Of a stretch of DNA of 64,000 nucleotides, positions 55,267 to 63,975 are shown piece by piece. The stretch spans positions 1 through 64,000 of the forward strand of contig NZ_KK211233.1 of NCBI RefSeq assembly GCF_000621205.1, in the 5' to 3' direction. Source of the DNA: Halotalea alkalilenta DSM 17697 (lineage in GTDB: Bacteria; Pseudomonadota; Gammaproteobacteria; Pseudomonadales; Halomonadaceae). The notes beneath the pieces are model-generated. The model saw only the letters and a program-made list of their open reading frames with translations, searched no databases and was not told where the DNA came from. Each line of letters starts with the position of its first letter. Position 1 is the stretch's first letter. The translations under genes were made by a program, and so were the position numbers.

Positions 55267-55349
55267 TCAGTGGCAAAGCCCCTCGGCTTGTACGACGCTT
55301 GATGTCGGGTGCAGCATCGCGCCCGATACTGCGATGAGGAGGCACCTCG

Positions 55350-56147
55350 ATGGATTTGGGTATCAAGGGCCGAGTGGCACTGCTCACCGGTGCAGCGGGT
55401 GGCATCGGTTTCGCTACCGCCACGCTGCTCGATCAGGAGGGCGTGTCGCTGGTGCTGTCGGATCTCGACCAGGCGGCGTTGGAGCGATGCGCCGAGACGC
55501 TCACCGGCGACCCGCTTTGCGTTGCCGCCGACGTGACTGATCAAGCGTCGGTCGATGCGTTGGTCGAGAAGGCGCGCGAACGTTTCGGCGCAATCGATAT
55601 CGTCGTGCATGCGGCCGGGGTGACCGGCGCCAAGGGTGACCCGCTCGAACTCAGCGATCGGGACTACGAGGAGGCTTGGCAGATCGACTTCATGTCGGCG
55701 GTGCGTATCGCCCGTACCACCGTGCCTTCGATGCGCGAGCGGGGCTGGGGACGATTGGTCTGCATCACGTCCGAGAACGCAGTGCAGCCCTACTGGGAAG
55801 AGGCGGTCTACAACGCCGCCAAGGCTGGGCTCGGCACCTTCATCAAGGGGCTTTCCTACCGTGAGGCGGCGCACGGCGTGCTGTGCAATACCGTGGCGCC
55901 GGCGTTCATCGAGTCACCGATGACCGACGGGATGATGGAAATCCGTGCCAAGCAGCTCGGTGTCTCCTTCGACGAAGCGGTGGCGAGTTTCCTCGAGGAG
56001 GAGCGTCCGGGCATCGTGCAAAAGCGCCGCGGCCGGGCCGAAGAGGTGGCCGCGGTGATCGCGCTATTGGTCTCCGAGCGCGCCTCGTTCATCAACGGTG
56101 CCAACCTGCGCGTCGACGGCGGCTCGGTGATCGCGGTGCAGAACTGA
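55350..56147 (+). CDS. Short-chain dehydrogenase/reductase
   Basis: Classical SDR of 265 residues with LLTGAAGGIGFATATLLDQE for cofactor binding and Asp after the second strand (VLSDLDQAALE), which favours NAD. The active site is VCITSENAVQPYWEEAVYNA followed by AKAGL, giving Ser-Tyr-Lys. The end INGANLRVDGGSVIAVQN is typical of 3-oxoacyl-ACP reductase-like SDRs. Follows aaeB at 83 bases and precedes the MDR gene by 13 bases, so the two reductases may share a transcript. Substrate unknown. Confidence 0.82.
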   Translation: MDLGIKGRVALLTGAAGGIGFATATLLDQEGVSLVLSDLDQAALERCAETLTGDPLCVAADVTDQASVDALVEKARERFGAIDIVVHAAGVTGAKGDPLELSDRDYEEAWQIDFMSAVRIARTTVPSMRERGWGRLVCITSENAVQPYWEEAVYNAAKAGLGTFIKGLSYREAAHGVLCNTVAPAFIESPMTDGMMEIRAKQLGVSFDEAVASFLEEERPGIVQKRRGRAEEVAAVIALLVSERASFINGANLRVDGGSVIAVQN

Positions 56148-56160
56148 TCCGGTACGGCAA

Positions 56161-57165
56161 ATGAACGAACGTGGCACCGAAGCCCTGCTGCTCGCCAGCC
56201 GTCCAGTGGCGGCACTGGGCGTCGAGCATTTCACCCGCGCCTGGGTCGATCCGGGCGCGGGTGCCTTGCTCCTGGCCCCGCGCTATCTGAGCGTCGACCC
56301 CTACATGCGCACCAGGATGCAGCCCCAGGGCTATGGCTACGTGTCGCGCTGGGACGCCGGCTCCAGGCTTTCGGCCTGGACCCTGGCCGAGGTGCTGGCC
56401 AGTGACGACCCGGCCTGGATGCCGGGGCAGTGGGCAGTAGGTCATCTGCCGGTACAGCGCGAGATTCGCTGTGACGGCGATGGCCTGGTCGCATTGCCAC
56501 TCGGCCCTGCACCGCTCGCCTGGCTGCATCCGCTCGGCATGACCGGCCTCACCGCATGGCTTGGCATGCGCGAGATCGGCCGGGTCGAGCGGCGGGACCG
56601 GGTGCTGGTCGGTGCCGCCGCCGGTGCGGTGGGGTCCATCGCCGCCCAGCTCGCGCGGCTCGAGGGCGCCGAGGTGCTGGTGACCGCGGGGCGCGGCGAC
56701 AAACGCGCCTGGCTCGAGGAGATCGGCTTCTCCCATCCGCTCGATCATCGCGCGCCTGGATATGCCCAAGCGCTGGCGGCGGCGGTGGGCGAGGATGGGC
56801 TGACGCTCAACTTCGAGAATCTCGGCGGTGGCGCTTTCGAAGCCGCCAACCGCTGCATGCGCAGGAATGGCCGGGTCGTGCTGTGTGGATTGATCAGCCA
56901 GTACCAGCAGCCCGACCCGCGCCGCGCGCCGGCCAACCTTGGTTCGCTTTCCGCCCTCGGTGTGCGGGTGCTGCCATTCGTCGCGCCAGAACACTACGCG
57001 CTGCTGCCGCGTTTTCGCGCCGAGATGGGCGAGCTGCTCGCACAGGGAGCGCTCGAGTGGCGCCTGACCGTGCTGGAAGGAGGCCTCGAAGCGCTGCCGC
57101 GCGCTTTGCTCGCGCTCTTCGCGGGTCACAACCTCGGCAAATGCGTGGTTCGCCTATCCGGCTGA
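56161..57165 (+). CDS. MDR-superfamily NADP-dependent oxidoreductase (CurA/leukotriene B4 dehydrogenase-like)
   Basis: Zinc-free medium-chain reductase of 334 residues. The N-terminal LSVDPYMRTRMQPQGYGYVS is the hallmark of the prostaglandin-reductase/CurA type, and the Rossmann part has LVGAAAGAVGSIAAQLARLE followed by GRGDKRAWLEEIGF. NFENLGGGAFEAANRCMRRN and GRVVLCGLISQYQ complete the pattern. Such enzymes reduce alpha,beta-unsaturated carbonyls with NADPH. Its pairing with an SDR and an aromatic efflux operon hints at detoxification, which is an inference. Confidence 0.85.
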   Translation: MNERGTEALLLASRPVAALGVEHFTRAWVDPGAGALLLAPRYLSVDPYMRTRMQPQGYGYVSRWDAGSRLSAWTLAEVLASDDPAWMPGQWAVGHLPVQREIRCDGDGLVALPLGPAPLAWLHPLGMTGLTAWLGMREIGRVERRDRVLVGAAAGAVGSIAAQLARLEGAEVLVTAGRGDKRAWLEEIGFSHPLDHRAPGYAQALAAAVGEDGLTLNFENLGGGAFEAANRCMRRNGRVVLCGLISQYQQPDPRRAPANLGSLSALGVRVLPFVAPEHYALLPRFRAEMGELLAQGALEWRLTVLEGGLEALPRALLALFAGHNLGKCVVRLSG

Positions 57166-57222
57166 GGACGAGTCACTGCAACGGCTGCGCCGCGGCAGTA
57201 GAGCGGGCGCTCCCTTGTCGAT

Positions 57223-57246
57223 TGACAACAATGATAATCATTAGTG
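57223..57246 (+). promoter_or_regulatory. Fur box over the fecI promoter
   Basis: AATGAT-A-ATCATT (57231-57243) is a perfect 6-1-6 Fur palindrome. It follows a consensus -35 TTGACA (57223-57228) and ends about where the -10 (near 57246) would be. It should repress fecI transcription when iron is sufficient. Confidence 0.85.
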
Positions 57247-57352
57247 ATCATGGCGGGTTTGCGAGTATCCCCGGCGACTTCTCCTTGCCTTGGTGGCCGT
57301 AAGGAGTCTTCTGTCGACCTATCGTTCACTCGGATGGCCCGTCGAAAACCAC

Positions 57353-57865
57353 ATGGCGAAGTTGACGCTCTTTCTGGCCTACAGATCCGCGCTGGTCAAT
57401 TACGCCACGCCGATCGTCGGTGATCGTGCCCAGGCCGAAGACGTGGTGCAGGAGGCCTTCATCCGCTTCATGCAGGCGCAGGGCAGCGCTATGCACCAGC
57501 CCGCCGCCTATCTTTACCGGATCGTGCGCAACCTTGCCCTGGACAGCGTCAGGCGGCGGGCGACGGAGCAGCGTCACCAGCTCGAGCCGCCCTGGTGGAT
57601 GACGCCGGACTCGCCACGCACGCCAGAGCAGGAGCTGCACCACCGCCAGGACCTGCAGCGCCTCGCCCGCGTGCTCGAGACACTGCCAGAACAGGCCCGA
57701 ATGGCACTGACCATGCATCGCTTTCAGGGGCACACCCTGCAGGAGATCGCACAGCGACTGGATATCTCCCTCTCCAAGGCGCATCGCTTGGTTCGGGACG
57801 CGCTGGTGCTGCTCGCCCGCGAACTCGTGCCTGCGGAGGACACCCCATCCGATACCCTCCCATGA
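57353..57865 (+). CDS. ECF sigma factor, FecI type (iron starvation sigma)
   Basis: Directs RNA polymerase to the adjacent siderophore receptor gene. Sigma region 2 is YATPIVGDRAQAEDVVQEAF followed by IRFMQAQ and YLYRIVRNLALDSVRRRA; region 4 is LPEQARMALTMHRFQGHTL followed by QEIAQRLDISLSKAHRLV. I chose ATG at MAKLTLF, which has no good ribosome binding site. The frame is open to a TTG at 57290. AAGGAG at 57300-57305 stands five bases before an in-frame CTG (57311), which could be a noncanonical start. The fecR gene follows after 51 bases. Confidence 0.88.
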   Translation: MAKLTLFLAYRSALVNYATPIVGDRAQAEDVVQEAFIRFMQAQGSAMHQPAAYLYRIVRNLALDSVRRRATEQRHQLEPPWWMTPDSPRTPEQELHHRQDLQRLARVLETLPEQARMALTMHRFQGHTLQEIAQRLDISLSKAHRLVRDALVLLARELVPAEDTPSDTLP

Positions 57866-57916
57866 ACCGTGTCCGGCAAGCGTGGCGGAAGCGGAAGGTC
57901 ATCGAAGTCGCGAGGC

Positions 57917-58966
57917 ATGGACATGCGTGATCAAGGCCACTGTGAGCAGCGCTTGGCTGAGGCCATGGACTGGCTGCTGCGCCTGAACGAGTCGCCCGAC
58001 GATCCAGCGCTGCTGGCCGGATTCGAGGCCTGGCTGGACGCTGGTCCCGACCATGCGTCGGCGTGGCGCAGGGCGCTCGATACCTGGGCACTGCTCGGCG
58101 AACTCGACCCCTCAACCTTGGCAGCTGCCGACCACCCCTCGCCTTCGCCGCGCGATGGCACTGCTCCAGGCCCTAAGGCTCGCCCCGCGCGCGTTCGGTC
58201 GCGACGGCATCTTCCCGCTCGGCGCCGGCTATTGGCGGGAGTGGCGTCGATGGCGCTCCTGCTGGTGATGTTCGTAGTGCTCGCGCCTGAGCTGTCGTTG
58301 CGCCTCGAGGCGGACTATCTCACCGGTACCGGTGAACAGCGCCGCGTGGAGCTGGAGGACGGCAGCGTCGTCCATATCGGGGCGAAAAGCGCGATACGAA
58401 CCGACATGGGGCCCTCGCAACGCGGGGTCAGGCTGCTTGCCGGCGAGGCATTCTTCGAGGTAGCGCCGGATCCAGAGCGTCCCTTCATCGTCGAGGCGCA
58501 GGGTCTCAAGGCGACGGTCGTGGGCACCAGCTTCGATGTCCGGCTATCCCCGCAGGCGCTGTCGCTCGCGGTGAAAAGCGGCACGGTGCGGGTCGATTTG
58601 CCGCCGTCGGCCGATGCGCCCGAGCGCAGCATGCATGCCGGTGAGCGGGTGAGCATCGATCGTCGTTCAGGCGCCGTGGTCGACACCCAGGTCCCGGTCG
58701 ATCAGATCGCCATCTGGCGCAGCGGCTATCTGTTCGTCCAAGACATGCGCGTCGAGGATGCCATCGGCGAGCTCGCGCGCTACCAGCAGGGGTGGACCAT
58801 CATCACCGATGAACGACTCAAGGATGCGCGTGCCACCGGGCTCTACGATATCCATTCACCCGATAGAGCGCTGCATGCGCTGTTGCTGCCGTTCGATGCC
58901 GAAGTGCGCCAGTTGACCCCGTTGCTCCGGGTCGTGTCGCTCCGAGCGCCGGAAGATGAAGAATAA
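57917..58966 (+). CDS. FecR-family anti-sigma factor / signal transducer
   Basis: Inner-membrane regulator that holds or activates the FecI-type sigma factor in response to the receptor. The N-terminal cytoplasmic part has the DUF4880 pattern EAMDWLLRLNESPDD and FEAWLDAGPDHASAWRRAL. One membrane segment follows (ASMALLLVMFVVLAP), then the FecR domain with RRVELEDGSVVHIGAKSAIR and LLAGEAFFEVAPDPERPFIV. The C-terminal part should contact the STN domain of the receptor at 59065. An earlier GTG (57869) is in frame but unlikely. Confidence 0.88.
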   Translation: MDMRDQGHCEQRLAEAMDWLLRLNESPDDPALLAGFEAWLDAGPDHASAWRRALDTWALLGELDPSTLAAADHPSPSPRDGTAPGPKARPARVRSRRHLPARRRLLAGVASMALLLVMFVVLAPELSLRLEADYLTGTGEQRRVELEDGSVVHIGAKSAIRTDMGPSQRGVRLLAGEAFFEVAPDPERPFIVEAQGLKATVVGTSFDVRLSPQALSLAVKSGTVRVDLPPSADAPERSMHAGERVSIDRRSGAVVDTQVPVDQIAIWRSGYLFVQDMRVEDAIGELARYQQGWTIITDERLKDARATGLYDIHSPDRALHALLLPFDAEVRQLTPLLRVVSLRAPEDEE

Positions 58967-59064
58967 TCGTCGCGAAGTGAAAAAAAAAACCGACCTCCTC
59001 GTCACCCATCAGGGCATGAGATTTTATGTCATTTGAGATGGACTGATTTTTTCGAGGAACGGCC

Positions 59065-61527
59065 ATGAAGCCATCGGAGCATTCGCTCTGCGCACGGTTC
59101 AAGACACCGCGCGGTTTTACACGTTGGATGACCACCAGCGCCATGACGGCCGGTTCGCTGGCGGCGGCGATGGTCACCGCGGACGCTTTCGCTCAGGCGC
59201 CGGGGGCGCCTGCGTCGAGCAGGGACACCTCCGCGCTTCAGGCCTCTGAGGCGCGGCTGAGCTTTTCGATTCCCGCCCAGCCTTTGAGCGATGCGCTTGC
59301 CGCATTCGGTCGCCAGGCCGGTTTGCAAGTCAGCGCCGACGCAGGCCTCGTCGCCGGCGTTTCCGCCGCGCCGGTGGACGGCGTGATGACGCCCGGCGAG
59401 GCGCTCGATCGCCTGCTCTCAGGAACCGGCCTGGCCTGGCATCGTTTCGACGGTGACACGGTGACGCTTTCGCGCAGGCCCGTGACGGAGGAGAACGCCG
59501 CACTGTCGACGCTGACCGTGGTCGGGTCGAGGCTGCCGAGCGAGTGGGCGCCAGTCGACGGCTACCGCGCAGTCTCCAGCGCCACCGCGACCAAGACCAA
59601 TACCGCGCTACGCGACATACCGCAGTCGATCCAGGTGATCCCCAGGGAGCTGATCGAGGACCGGCAGGTCATCCAGCTCTCCGAGGCGGTGGAGTCGGTC
59701 TCGAGCGTCCAGCAGGCTTCCACTTCGGGTAACCGTGCCGAGTCGTTCCGGATCAGAGGGTTCGACGCCCCCGGCTACGCTATCGACGGTGTGATGCTCA
59801 ATCCCGTTGGCGACCGGCCCGAGACCTTCCTCGACATGGCCAATGTCGAGCGCGTCGAAGTGCTGAAAGGACCGGCCTCTGCGCTCTATGGTCGTGCCCA
59901 GCCCGGGGGGCTGATCAACATCGTCACCCGTCGTCCCTCCGATACCTTCGAAGGAGACGCCACCGTTCAGGCGGGCAGCGAGGATTTTCGCCGTGCGCAG
60001 GGTTCGATCAGCGGCCCGATCGACGCCGGCGGCGAGCTGACCGGCAGGCTCACCGGGGCGACACAGCGCGAGGATGGTTTTCGCGGGTCGGCCGCGGCGC
60101 GAAGCGAGCGCCAGCTGGCCAGCCTCGCGTTGCGATGGACTGCCAGCGAGGCGACGACCTTCACCTTCGGCATCGACCATACCGAGCAGGAGACGCCCTT
60201 CGACCGTGGCCTGATCGTTACCGCCGACAATGCGGTGAGCCTGCCCAGGGACCGGTTCCTGGCCGAGTCATGGTCGCGAGTCGAGGCGCGCAAGACGCGT
60301 TTCTCCTTCGGTGCCGAGCATCTCGCCAACGACTGGCTCACCCTGCGCGGTACCGTTCGCTATGACGACGCGAAGGTGCGCGACACGGGGATCGATTTTC
60401 GCGGTCTCGAAGACGACGGCAGGACGCTCAACCGGCGCTACACCGACCGCACCGAGGACTCGACCAACCTGGTGGCCCAGTTCGAAGGGATCGCGACCTT
60501 CGACGTCGCGGGCATGACCCATCGCCTGCTCGGCGGGGTCGAATATGCGAAGTCGCGGATGGACTTTCTGTCCTACCGGGCCAACATCGATCCGATCGAC
60601 ATATACACCCCGGTCTATGGCGCGGTGCGGCCTGCGGCGAGCCTGAACTCCGACTACACCGAGGATATCGAGCTCTACTCCATCTTCGCCCAGGACCAGA
60701 TCGATCTCTCCTCGCAATGGAAACTGCTCGCTGGGCTGCGCTATGACCAGGTCAGGCAGACCATGGAGCAGCGCGCCGGCTCGAGCGATCCGGACATCGA
60801 CGATGGCTCGATGACCGGCAGGCTGGGCATCGTCTACCAGCCCATCACGCCGCTTTCGCTGTACGCGAGCTTTTCGCAGAGTTTCAGCCCGCAGAGCGGC
60901 ATGGCCCAGGATGGCGCTGCGCTGATCCCGGAGGAGGGCGAACAGCTCGAGCTCGGTCTCAAGGCCGATCTCATCGCCGACCGGCTCTCGCTGACCTCCT
61001 CGGTGTTCCAGATCACCAAGCAGAACGTCGCCACCAGCGATCCGCGTAATCCCGATGCGGATTATTCGCTGCAAACGGGCGAGCAGCGGGTCCGCGGAGT
61101 CGAGCTGGACATCATTGGCCAGCTCACTCCCGGCTGGGAGGTCGTTGCGTCGGCTGCCTATCTCGATGCGCGGATCACCGAGGACGAGACCCTCGAGGTC
61201 GGCAATCGCCTGACTGGCGTGCCGCTCTGGAGCAGCAGCCTGTGGAGCACCTACGAGTTCCAGAGCGGGCGCCTGGCGGGGCTGAGCCTGGGTGGCGGCA
61301 TCACTACGGTGGGAAGCCGCAAGGGGGATCTCGACAACAGCTACCAGGTGGACGGCTATCAGCGCCTCGATGCCACGCTCGGCTATCCGCTCAGCGAGCA
61401 CGTCGAACTCTCGCTGACCGCGAAGAACCTCACCGACGAGGAGTACATCGCGACCCCCGTCAGCCGTACCGAGAACCATCCCGGCGCTCCTCGCAGCCTG
61501 ATCATGGCGGTGCGGGCGAGTTTCTGA
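59065..61527 (+). CDS. TonB-dependent siderophore receptor with STN signalling domain
   Basis: Outer-membrane receptor of 820 residues. A signal peptide ends at about AMVTADAFAQAP. Residues of about 65-140 form the secretin/TonB short N-terminal (STN) domain: FSIPAQPLSDALAAFGRQAG and GVMTPGEALDRLLSGTGL, which sends the ligand signal to FecR. The plug has RDIPQSIQVIPRELIEDRQV and VLKGPASALYGRAQPGGLIN, typical of ferrichrome/pyoverdine-type receptors. The barrel ends in Phe (VRASF). The siderophore is probably foreign or hydroxamate-like, but cannot be told. Confidence 0.92.
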   Translation: MKPSEHSLCARFKTPRGFTRWMTTSAMTAGSLAAAMVTADAFAQAPGAPASSRDTSALQASEARLSFSIPAQPLSDALAAFGRQAGLQVSADAGLVAGVSAAPVDGVMTPGEALDRLLSGTGLAWHRFDGDTVTLSRRPVTEENAALSTLTVVGSRLPSEWAPVDGYRAVSSATATKTNTALRDIPQSIQVIPRELIEDRQVIQLSEAVESVSSVQQASTSGNRAESFRIRGFDAPGYAIDGVMLNPVGDRPETFLDMANVERVEVLKGPASALYGRAQPGGLINIVTRRPSDTFEGDATVQAGSEDFRRAQGSISGPIDAGGELTGRLTGATQREDGFRGSAAARSERQLASLALRWTASEATTFTFGIDHTEQETPFDRGLIVTADNAVSLPRDRFLAESWSRVEARKTRFSFGAEHLANDWLTLRGTVRYDDAKVRDTGIDFRGLEDDGRTLNRRYTDRTEDSTNLVAQFEGIATFDVAGMTHRLLGGVEYAKSRMDFLSYRANIDPIDIYTPVYGAVRPAASLNSDYTEDIELYSIFAQDQIDLSSQWKLLAGLRYDQVRQTMEQRAGSSDPDIDDGSMTGRLGIVYQPITPLSLYASFSQSFSPQSGMAQDGAALIPEEGEQLELGLKADLIADRLSLTSSVFQITKQNVATSDPRNPDADYSLQTGEQRVRGVELDIIGQLTPGWEVVASAAYLDARITEDETLEVGNRLTGVPLWSSSLWSTYEFQSGRLAGLSLGGGITTVGSRKGDLDNSYQVDGYQRLDATLGYPLSEHVELSLTAKNLTDEEYIATPVSRTENHPGAPRSLIMAVRASF

Positions 61528-61545
61528 GCCAGCGTCGCTGCGTCT

Positions 61546-61575
61546 CGCCGCCGTGCCAGGCCGGGCACGGCGGCG
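61546..61575 (+). terminator. 12-bp hairpin after the siderophore receptor
   Basis: CGCCGCCGTGCC pairs perfectly with GGCACGGCGGCG around the loop AGGCCG. No T-run follows. Confidence 0.65.
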
Positions 61576-61694
61576 ATCGCGAAGTCCCAAGGGGCGGCTG
61601 CGCCTTTCATCGCAGGGGAGAAGCGGTGCCCCGATCGGTCGCGCCAGCGTGGTACGCTGCTCCGTCTCGTTTCCGACCAACCTGGAGCCCGGCA

Positions 61695-62045
61695 ATGCAG
61701 GTCACCCTCTATTACAACGGCCGCTGCGGCACCTCGCGCAAGGTGCTCGACAAGCTTCGCGCCGCAGGCATCGAGCCTGCAGTCGTCGAATATTTGAAAA
61801 CCCCGCTCGACCACGCCGAGATCGAAGCGTTGCTCGAGCGCCTGGCGATTCCCGCACGCGGTCTGCTGCGTACCAAGGAGGCGCTCTATCGCGAGCTCGG
61901 ATTGGACGATCCCGCGCTCGACGATGCAGCGCTTGTCGAGGCGATGGTGGCGCACCCGATCCTGATCGAGCGGCCGATCGTAGTCTGCGACCGAGGCGCC
62001 CGGATCTGCCGCCCCGCCGAGACGCTCGATGCCCTGCTCGGATGA
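61695..62045 (+). CDS. arsC: Arsenate reductase (glutaredoxin-coupled, ArsC family)
   Basis: Reduces arsenate to arsenite with glutathione and glutaredoxin. The active-site loop YYNGRCGTSRKVL has the catalytic Cys, followed by VEYLKTPLDHAEIEALL. The three Arg residues of the E. coli R773 enzyme are matched in GLLRTKEALYRELGL, ILIERPIVV and ICRPAETLDAL. Length 116 fits the chromosomal type. No arsenite pump or ArsR gene is next to it, so the physiological role could be broader. The long frame upstream is a shadow of the receptor gene. Confidence 0.92.
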   Translation: MQVTLYYNGRCGTSRKVLDKLRAAGIEPAVVEYLKTPLDHAEIEALLERLAIPARGLLRTKEALYRELGLDDPALDDAALVEAMVAHPILIERPIVVCDRGARICRPAETLDALLG

Positions 62046-62155
62046 ATCCCGCCAGCGCACGCTGATCGAGCTTCGTTGACGTGCCATCGGTGGCGTCTTG
62101 GCGCTATGCTTGGGCGACGGCGACATCGCCGCGCCATGGATGAATGGGAGCGTGC

Positions 62156-62347
62156 ATGACCACGTACCGTGTTTTCAGTGAGGATCGCTCGGTCGATTTG
62201 CTGGTCGAGGCCGAAAACGAACGCGATGCCCTCAATCAAGCCGCACGCGAGAAAGGGTACTCGAGCCACACTCAGATGTGCCGTGACCATGGAGAGGAGT
62301 CGGGGGAGGCGGTACTCAAGGCGGTCGAGGTCGAAGTAGGCAATTGA
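62156..62347 (+). CDS. Small protein of unknown function (63 aa)
   Basis: Acidic protein starting MTTYRVFSEDRSVDLLVEAE, with alternating strand and helix character (NERDALNQAAREKGYSSHTQ) and a second strand-like end (VLKAVEVEVGN). I recognise no family. ATGGGAGCG lies just upstream as a ribosome binding site. It may be a small beta-alpha-beta domain. Read in the same direction as arsC, 110 bases on. Confidence 0.6.
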   Translation: MTTYRVFSEDRSVDLLVEAENERDALNQAAREKGYSSHTQMCRDHGEESGEAVLKAVEVEVGN

Positions 62348-62407
62348 TTCGCCGCCATCGAGCGACGAATGACGCGCCGCCTTCGGGCGGCGCGTGTGAT
62401 ATGGCCT

Positions 62408-62524
62408 TCAGCCGGCTTGCCGCTTCTTGCGCTTGGCGAGCGCCCGCAGCAGCGGATTGTCGGTGGCCAGTCGGCGAAGCTGACGGAGCTCTTCTTCGGA
62501 CAGCCATTTCTTCGGCGCGCGCAT
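62408..62524 (-). CDS. Very small basic protein (38 aa), unknown function
   Basis: The frame codes for a 38-residue peptide beginning MRAPKKWLSEEELRQLRRLA and ending KRKKRQAG. The sequence GAGGAGG lies seven bases before the ATG, the strongest ribosome binding site in this region, which makes a real gene likely. It is basic and probably helical. It is encoded opposite to its neighbours. Confidence 0.62.
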   Translation of the reverse strand: MRAPKKWLSEEELRQLRRLATDNPLLRALAKRKKRQAG

Positions 62525-62749
62525 GGCGTTTCCTCCTCGTTGTGCATCCACTGCAGCTTACTCTTCCAGTATTGCCGAAATTTGACCCTGCGCCAGTGGG
62601 GACAGGCTCTTTTTTGGCCATCTCGCCGGACCCATCGATCTCCTTCCTATCGCATGCCCGTCACCTCCAGCCACCCCGCCAAAGTCTTGGGCACGGCCTG
62701 CGATAGGGCAGACTATACTTCGCCAACACCGTGGCACTGGGGGTGAGCG
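62525..62749 (+). promoter_or_regulatory. Upstream region of the exported small protein, with a -10 element
   Basis: TATACT at 62714-62719 is a good -10 hexamer 31 bases before the ATG at 62750. No convincing -35 lies 16-18 bases ahead; the nearest TTGGGC (62687) is 21 bases away. Confidence 0.4.
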
Positions 62750-63103
62750 ATGAACAGATGGTCGATGGGTGCGCTGCTGCTCGTGGTCTGCGCGCCGCTG
62801 GCAGCGCAGGAGCTGACTCCCACCGCCTACGTGCAGGCGCTGATCGCGCCGCTTTCGGTAGCGGCCGATCTGGGACGCAACTGCCGCGCGGCGATCTCCT
62901 CAGGCGGTGATACAGCGGTCTGCGAACGTTTTCGGCGCTCCGTGCGTCATCTCTCGAGCGAACAGCAGCAGATCGAACGACACTCGCCCCGACCGGTCGA
63001 TACGTCGAGCGTCGCGCCCGAGCTGATGACACGCTTCGATGACCTGTCGCGCGAGCTCCAAGACGATGTGAACTATCTGCGCGCCTATGAGCAGAGTCAG
63101 TGA
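62750..63103 (+). CDS. Exported or secreted protein of unknown function (117 aa)
   Basis: A signal peptide (MGALLLVVCAPLAAQELTP) suggests export, with cleavage near AAQ. The mature part is helical and has two Cys (RNCRAAIS and AVCERFRRSV) that could form a disulfide. GGGGGTGA precedes the ATG. I recognise no family. In the same direction as the tiny gene downstream. Confidence 0.65.
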   Translation: MNRWSMGALLLVVCAPLAAQELTPTAYVQALIAPLSVAADLGRNCRAAISSGGDTAVCERFRRSVRHLSSEQQQIERHSPRPVDTSSVAPELMTRFDDLSRELQDDVNYLRAYEQSQ

Positions 63104-63156
63104 AGGATATGGCCAGAGCCGTTTGTGGCCGGAAAAGCCAGATGAGGGAGTGACCG

Positions 63157-63306
63157 ATGCAGCGTGAATACGAGATTCGAGCGATAAAAGGGGGCTGGGT
63201 GCTGGTCGAAGTCAGCGACAACGAAGATATCGAGATCGAGCGTTTCGAGGATCGCCAGGACGCCCAAACGCTGAAGCAGGAGCTCGAGACTCAGCAGAAT
63301 TCATAG
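63157..63306 (+). CDS. Very small acidic protein (49 aa), unknown function
   Basis: The frame codes for MQREYEIRAIKGGWVLVEVS followed by an acidic Asp/Glu-rich segment and a helical Gln/Glu end, 49 residues. GAGGGAG lies six bases before the ATG. Strand-rich start and helical end suggest a compact small domain. No family recognised. Confidence 0.62.
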   Translation: MQREYEIRAIKGGWVLVEVSDNEDIEIERFEDRQDAQTLKQELETQQNS

Positions 63307-63741
63307 CTCTCTGGCGTCGGGTAAGTTCGCCCTGTTTCCAGTTCTTCTCGCGTGGCTGGTGCAGCTGGCCGATATCGCCGCGCAGGCCGTTCACGGCCCG
63401 CGCGGCGCATCCAATGAAAATTCCACCATGTCCGGTCGAGACCGCCAAAGGCGGGGTGGCTCATCGTGGCTTTCGATGATCCTCGCCATTTCTTTGCGTC
63501 ATCGAGTATCGCCATTATCGCGACGGTGATGGCGCTCTCGCTCGTCTACTTTGCTTGTATGAGTCGAACGATCTTTATAGCCCGATGATCGTTTTGGCCG
63601 TTTTGTTGACGATACGAGCGAGGGTGGTAAGTCCGTATATTCTGAATGGATATAAATTCGGAAAATTCCCACAGCGCAATCGAGGTAGGATGCCGGCGGT
63701 TTAGCGATTGACCAGCCCGGGAAGGGTGGTAAGGAGCCTAT
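63307..63741. other. Gene-free stretch with one strong hairpin
   Basis: About 430 bases with no convincing gene on either strand. GCCGCGC-A-GGCCG at 63377-63389 pairs with CGGCC-C-GCGCGGC at 63394-63406, a 12-bp stem with one mismatch and the loop TTCA. The right half turns AT-richer from about 63580 (a probable promoter area), but I see no clear -35/-10 pair. Confidence 0.45.
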
Positions 63742-63876
63742 ATGCAGCAGTCCGAAGAGCAGCAGTGGGTGTTACGTCTCGATGCGATTCTGAGTGAGGC
63801 CGAAAGCGACGAGGAGATCGAGCGGATGCTCGAGCTGCTCGACCAATGGGCCGACGAACAGCTCTCGGTCTCGTAA
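63742..63876 (+). CDS. Very small acidic helical protein (44 aa), unknown function
   Basis: The product MQQSEEQQWVLRLDAILSEA continues as one acidic amphipathic helix (ESDEEIERMLELLDQWADEQ). AAGGAG lies six bases before the ATG. It may act as a small regulator or anti-sigma-like helix, but this is a guess. Confidence 0.62.
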   Translation: MQQSEEQQWVLRLDAILSEAESDEEIERMLELLDQWADEQLSVS

Positions 63877-63975
63877 GTCGCAGGCGCGTTCCTGCAACGA
63901 GCGAGGCGACCGTCAGGCCGCCTCGATGAGCGATCCCCGCCAGATGGGAGCGGGATCGGCCGATGCCAAGGTGTA

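Noticed and set aside
62687-62701. Sigma-54-like site (TTGGGCACGGCCTGC)
   Set aside because: The spacing of the invariant GG and GC is one base short of what sigma-54 needs.
63212-63515. Minus-strand frames of 74-78 codons
   Set aside because: No ribosome binding site, overlap with the small plus-strand gene, and no recognisable domain.
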